Shown here piece after piece: positions 60,108 to 64,000 of a stretch of DNA of 64,000 bases. The notes beneath the pieces are model-generated. The model saw only the letters and a program-made list of their open reading frames with translations, did no database searches and was not told the origin of the DNA. Within the stretch, counting starts at the first letter, position 1. Every line of letters starts with the position of its first letter. The DNA is from Sphingomonas sp. BT-65 (lineage in GTDB: Bacteria; Pseudomonadota; Alphaproteobacteria; Sphingomonadales; Sphingomonadaceae): contig NZ_JAPCIA010000001.1 in NCBI RefSeq assembly GCF_026107375.2, forward strand, positions 2,046,001-2,110,000, written 5' to 3'. Made by a program: the position numbers and the translations under genes.

Positions 60108-62783
60108 TCATTTGGGCAGTTCCTGCGGCTTCTCGACCGTAAAGGTCGCGCTTTTGCCCGCGACAGCAGTTCCCGGCTGGCCCGATCCGACCGTCACGCG
60201 ATAGTTGCCGGGCGAGACCCAGCGCACGCCATCGGGCGTCACGCTCGAGATGTCGCGGGATGACAATTCGAAGTTCAGCTTCTTCGTCTCGCCCGGCTTG
60301 AGCGAGACGCGCTGGAACCCGCGCAACGCGACACGCGGCATTCCGGGGCGCTGCGGAAAGGCGAGATAGAGCTGCGCGACCTCATCGCCCGCGCGGGCGC
60401 CGGTGTTGGTGAGATTCGTGGTGACGGTGATGCCGTTCTGAGCGCCGCCGCGCGCCGATCGCACTTCCACCGGCCCATAGCTGAAGCTGGTGTAGCTCAG
60501 GCCATGGCCGAACGAATAGACAGGGGCGCCCGTGAAATAGCGATAGGTCCGCCCCTTCATCGAATAGTCGTCGAAGGGCGGAAGATCGTCGACGCTGCGG
60601 TAGAAGGTAAGCGGCAGGCGCCCCGACGGGTTGGTCCGCCCAGTAAGGATGTTGGCCGCGGCGGTGCCGCCCGCTTCTCCGGGGTACCACGCTTCAAGCA
60701 CGGCGGCGGCGTGATCCTTGCCCCATTGCAGGTTGATCGGACTGCCGTTCATCGCCACGAGGATGACTGGCTTTCCGGTCGCGCGCGCCTGTTCGAGCAT
60801 GGCGAGCTGATCGCGCGGCAGGTCGAGCGAGGTCTTGTCGCCGCCGGAGAAGCCTTCGATCTTGAACGAGGTTTCCTCGGCTTCCATGTCGGAGGTGAGC
60901 CCGACCACGGCGACCAGCGTGTCGGCACCGGCGGCGGCGCGCTTGAGGTCGGCGTCCGGCGTGCTTGAGATGCGTTTCCACACCAGGTCGGAGCCACCGC
61001 CCTCGATGGTGAAGGGGTAGCGTTTGCCGGCGGCGAGCTGGAACGTCGTCAGGCTGGGGAGGTCGTTATATTTGGCCTTGCGGCGGTCCGCGATCATGCG
61101 GTCAGCGAACCGCAGCGTCCCGCCAGGACCGGTCAAACCGATGCGATAGGTGCCGGTTGCGGGTGGCACGAGGAATCCCGAAAACACCCGGCGATGGACA
61201 TCGGCCACCTGCGCCAGGTCCAGCTGGCGATCACCGACATCCGGCTCGATCCGCGTTACCACCGGCGCCGCCGCATATTGGACGGTTTGCAGGAGCTTGT
61301 CGCGAGTCCCCGGCGCGAACTTCGTCGGCACCGGCGTCGCCGGGTTGTAGTAGCGCACGAGCACGCCCGGCTGTCCATCCGGGGCGCGCAGCGCCGATGT
61401 CGGCACCCGGTCGCCATCGGTCACCGATGCGCCAAAGGGGACCAGCGTCACATTGGCGTCGCCGAGCGCCGCGCGCAGCCCATCGACGATCGAGACGGGC
61501 GGTCCCGTCAGCGTCGAGGAATAGTTTCCGCGCAGCACGCGCGTCGCATCGCCGAGCGGCCCGATCACCGCGACCCTGGCACCCGGCGCCAGCGGCAATA
61601 TCCCCGCGTTCTTGAGCAGCACCATCGACTTCTCGGCCGCGTGCAGCGCAAGCTGGCGATGCTTCGCCGCGCCGATCGCACCGACTGGAACGGCGGGAGG
61701 CGCGCCGGCCACGCCGGGCAGATCGCCGGTGCGATAGCGCGCGGCGAAAAGCAGGACGAGGCTCTCGTCGATCTGGCTTTCGGTCAGCAGCCCGCGAGCG
61801 AGCGCCTCGCGATAACGGTGCTCGAGCCCCGCGGTATCGGACAGGGTATTCGTGTTGCACTCATTGTCGACGCCGGAGCGAAGCGCGATGGCGACGCCAG
61901 CCGCCGCGTCAGGCGCATATTTATGGTTCTCGTCGATGTCGCGCACCGCGTCGCAATCCGAGACGACATAGCCCTTGAACCCCCAGGCCCCGCGCAGATG
62001 GTCCTTCAGCAGCAGGTCGCTCGCGCATGCCGGCTGACCATCGACGCGGTTGTACGCGCACATGATCGATCCCGCGCGCGCCTCGACGATCGCCGCGCGG
62101 AATGCGGGCAGATAGGTGTCTTCAAGATCATAGGGCGAGACGTAGAAATTGTCGTGGTGGCGCGTAGCCTCGGGCCCGCTGTGAACCGCGAAATGCTTCG
62201 GCGTGGCGATCACATGCGGGCGGTCCGGATCGGGGCCCTGCATCCCGCGGATGAAGGCCTTGCCGATCTCCGCCGTCAGGAACGGATCCTCGCCATAGGT
62301 TTCCTGCCCGCGTCCCCAGCGCGGATCGCGGAAGATGTTGATGTTGGGAGACCAGGTGTCGAGCCCGGTCCCGATCCGCCCCAACCGCCCGGTCTGCCGG
62401 GCCAGCGTATGGAAGGCGCGCACCTCCATGCTGATTACGCCGGCGACCTGTCCCACCAGCGGCGCGTCGAACGTCGCGGCCAGGCCCACGGGCTCGGGGA
62501 AGTTGGTCGTGGGGATGGGCCCCAACGCACCGTGCAGCGACTCCGTCCACCAATTATACGCCGGGATCTCCAGCCTGGGAATCGCGGGCGCCGTATTGAG
62601 GAGCTGGGGCAGCTTTTCCTCGATCGTCATCTTCGCCACGAGTTCACGCGCGAGGCGGATCGCCTCGTCCGGCTGCGCACGCTCCTCCTGCGGCGCCGAA
62701 GGCGACGGCGCGGCTTGCGCGGCGGAGAACGCCGTCGCCAAACTCAGCGATGCGAAGATCACGCGCCAAACCGCCACGCCCAT
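60108..62783 (-). CDS. GH3 glycosidase with PA14 domain (beta-xylosidase-like), exported
   Basis: An 891-residue GH3 enzyme. A signal peptide ends AAQAA. The N-terminal barrel has YNWWTESLHGAL and NINIFRDPRWGRGQETYGEDP, which are typical of the xylosidase subgroup, and the nucleophile D276 (YVVSDCDAV). A PA14 carbohydrate-binding domain is inserted (about 490-620; VRRVFSGFLVPPATGTYRIGLTG), and an FN3-like domain ends the protein. It overlaps the GH51 ATG option and lies 55 bp after the halogenase-like gene. With the GH67, GH43 and GH51 enzymes it would finish xylo-oligosaccharides to xylose. Confidence 0.93.
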   Translation of the reverse strand: MGVAVWRVIFASLSLATAFSAAQAAPSPSAPQEERAQPDEAIRLARELVAKMTIEEKLPQLLNTAPAIPRLEIPAYNWWTESLHGALGPIPTTNFPEPVGLAATFDAPLVGQVAGVISMEVRAFHTLARQTGRLGRIGTGLDTWSPNINIFRDPRWGRGQETYGEDPFLTAEIGKAFIRGMQGPDPDRPHVIATPKHFAVHSGPEATRHHDNFYVSPYDLEDTYLPAFRAAIVEARAGSIMCAYNRVDGQPACASDLLLKDHLRGAWGFKGYVVSDCDAVRDIDENHKYAPDAAAGVAIALRSGVDNECNTNTLSDTAGLEHRYREALARGLLTESQIDESLVLLFAARYRTGDLPGVAGAPPAVPVGAIGAAKHRQLALHAAEKSMVLLKNAGILPLAPGARVAVIGPLGDATRVLRGNYSSTLTGPPVSIVDGLRAALGDANVTLVPFGASVTDGDRVPTSALRAPDGQPGVLVRYYNPATPVPTKFAPGTRDKLLQTVQYAAAPVVTRIEPDVGDRQLDLAQVADVHRRVFSGFLVPPATGTYRIGLTGPGGTLRFADRMIADRRKAKYNDLPSLTTFQLAAGKRYPFTIEGGGSDLVWKRISSTPDADLKRAAAGADTLVAVVGLTSDMEAEETSFKIEGFSGGDKTSLDLPRDQLAMLEQARATGKPVILVAMNGSPINLQWGKDHAAAVLEAWYPGEAGGTAAANILTGRTNPSGRLPLTFYRSVDDLPPFDDYSMKGRTYRYFTGAPVYSFGHGLSYTSFSYGPVEVRSARGGAQNGITVTTNLTNTGARAGDEVAQLYLAFPQRPGMPRVALRGFQRVSLKPGETKKLNFELSSRDISSVTPDGVRWVSPGNYRVTVGSGQPGTAVAGKSATFTVEKPQELPK

Positions 62784-62837
62784 ATGCGTCTCCTCCCTCT
62801 CGCGGCGCCGGGGCGCCCTTTCGCGCTCAACGCGCGG

Positions 62838-64000
62838 TCATACCGGCTGCATGCCGTGCCGGCCGATCTTCTCGAGCAGCTCGCGATGGCGCGGCAGGCC
62901 GGCCATCAGGCGCGCGGTCTGGGTGCGGTTCTCCCGCCAGGCGCGCCGGGCGAGTTCGGCATCGGCATCGCTAGCACCCCGTTGCACCTGGGTGCGGTGC
63001 CCCATGCCGTAGAGGACATATTGATAGCTCGCCGCCGGGAAGACCTCTTCCGCACGATCGAATTCGTCGTGCAGCCACGGCGCCTGATATTTCCACAGCT
63101 CCATCAGCCCCTGGAGCCGATCGGGGATCGTTTCGGGGCGCCTGTTGTCGCGCCAGAAGTCGCTGTCGGCGCGCTGAGTCAGCGCATAATGGAGCTTTAG
63201 GAAATCGATGATCCGTCCCCATCGATAGTGTGTCGTCTCGTTGTAGCGCCGAGCGAGGAAGTCCATCACGTCGCGATTGGGTGGAAGCTGTTCGGCGATC
63301 ATCTTCGCCGACAATTCGATCAGGACGATGGCCGACGCCTCAAGCGGCTCCAGGAAGCCGGCGGCCAATCCGACCGCCACGACATTCCCCTTCCAGAAGG
63401 TCTCGCGATGTCCTGAGCGGATCGGGATACGGCGGACGGTCAAACCCTCCGCCGCCGGGCCGATATAGGCGCGCAGCTCGCGTTCGGCTTCCTCCGCGCT
63501 GATGTGGCTGCTCGAGAACACATGGCCCACACCACGCCGCGTTGGCAGGCCAATGTCCCAGATCCAGCCGGCCGACTGCGCGGTCGAGATGGTGTGGCAC
63601 GCGACCGGATCGTCCGGATCGTCATAGGGCACCTGAACCGCCAGCGCGGTGTCGCAGAAGAGCACGTCGTTGCATTCGCGGAACGGAACGCCCATCGCCT
63701 GGCCGATCAGGAGCGCCCGGAAGCCGGTGCAATCGACGAACAGGTCGCCCTCGACGACAGGCCCTTGCGCGGTCTCCAGCGCCGCCACGTCGCCGTTCTC
63801 CGACATGCGGACATCGGTCACATCGGCCAGGACATGGTGCACGCCCAGCGTTTCGCAGCAATGCTGCTGCAGGAAGCTCGAGAATTTCCCGGCATCGAGG
63901 TGATAGGCGTAGTTGGCGACCGCCTCATATTCCGGCGTGGCGATGGTCTTGGGCGCAAGGCCCTCCTCGCACAGCTGCCCCTGCGGCGTCACCGCGTCGC
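62838..64000 (-). CDS. Tryptophan 7-halogenase-like flavin protein (partial, 5' end outside window)
   Basis: The C-terminal ~387 residues of a flavin-dependent halogenase-family protein; the FAD-binding N-terminus lies beyond the window. FVDCTGFRALLIG, GWIWDIGLPTRRGVGHVFSS, GNVVAVGLAAGFLEPLEASAI and the helical C-terminus match the family. Such genes are frequent next to TonB receptors in sphingomonad and Caulobacter glycan loci, where halogenation has not been shown. It is the first visible gene of the minus-strand operon with GH3, GH51, GH43 and esterase. The reaction is not known. Confidence 0.88.
   Translation of the reverse strand, partial: DAVTPQGQLCEEGLAPKTIATPEYEAVANYAYHLDAGKFSSFLQQHCCETLGVHHVLADVTDVRMSENGDVAALETAQGPVVEGDLFVDCTGFRALLIGQAMGVPFRECNDVLFCDTALAVQVPYDDPDDPVACHTISTAQSAGWIWDIGLPTRRGVGHVFSSSHISAEEAERELRAYIGPAAEGLTVRRIPIRSGHRETFWKGNVVAVGLAAGFLEPLEASAIVLIELSAKMIAEQLPPNRDVMDFLARRYNETTHYRWGRIIDFLKLHYALTQRADSDFWRDNRRPETIPDRLQGLMELWKYQAPWLHDEFDRAEEVFPAASYQYVLYGMGHRTQVQRGASDADAELARRAWRENRTQTARLMAGLPRHRELLEKIGRHGMQPV

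Noticed and set aside
61194..63200. 668-residue + strand frame opposite GH3 and the halogenase-like gene
   Set aside because: Antisense shadow with Arg/Asp-rich composition; both genes on the minus strand are well supported.

Overview
The window is a high-GC alphaproteobacterial chromosome segment, most likely from a sphingomonad (Sphingomonas or a close relative). The pointers are the FecI/FecR/TonB-receptor module, TonB-dependent receptors instead of SusC/D pairs, a tryptophan-halogenase-like gene inside a glycan locus, a Caulobacter/Azospirillum-type non-phosphorylative sugar oxidation set, and Tat or Sec signals on nearly every hydrolase.

Region A (1-29.5 kb) is a polysaccharide utilisation locus. 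It opens with a truncated TonB receptor, its FecR anti-sigma factor and an ECF sigma factor. It holds a GH110-type alpha-1,3-galactosidase, two formylglycine sulfatases, two sialate-O-acetylesterase-like esterases, a second TonB receptor and two paralogous secreted beta-helix/FN3 proteins of unknown activity. The minus-strand operon 13701-4051 encodes, in order, an APH-fold kinase, an enolase paralog with altered active-site residues, a FAH-family hydrolase, an SDR, an SGLT-type sugar symporter, an arabinose/galactose 1-dehydrogenase, an IlvD/Edd sugar-acid dehydratase and an MFS transporter. My reading (inference) is a galactan locus that ends in a hydrolytic galactose pathway: galactose, galactonate, 2-keto-3-deoxygalactonate, 2,4-diketo acid, then pyruvate plus glycerate. 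The kinase and enolase-like protein could carry glycerate on to PEP. Eight copies of one AT-rich 16-bp element, all in the same orientation to the gene they precede, sit before the transcription units of this region and appear to mark its regulon.

Region B (29.7-44.3 kb) is general accessory or stress content: an ArsR/AHSA1 pair, a hydrolase and sterol-desaturase pair, an EF-hand protein, an OmpR-type two-component system, a 26-nt 3' end of a tRNA-Ser gene in a 1.07-kb gene-free stretch, an epoxide-hydrolase/cupin/MsrB group, an Ohr/SDR/DUF2798/alpha-beta hydrolase/LysR group and a SnoaL-like protein.

Region C (43.4-48.8 kb) carries a large autotransporter with near-identical 89-residue repeats, a truncated VOC gene and three diverged copies of a short dispersed repeat in the gene-poor gaps.

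Region D (48.8-64 kb) is a glucuronoarabinoxylan side-chain and oligosaccharide locus: GH67 alpha-glucuronidase, divergent GH3/SGNH esterase/secreted oxidoreductase, and a minus-strand operon of halogenase-like protein (cut by the window end), GH3 with PA14, GH51, GH43 lipoprotein and esterase. A LacI-type xylose-box-like palindrome lies in the GH67/GH3 divergent promoter.
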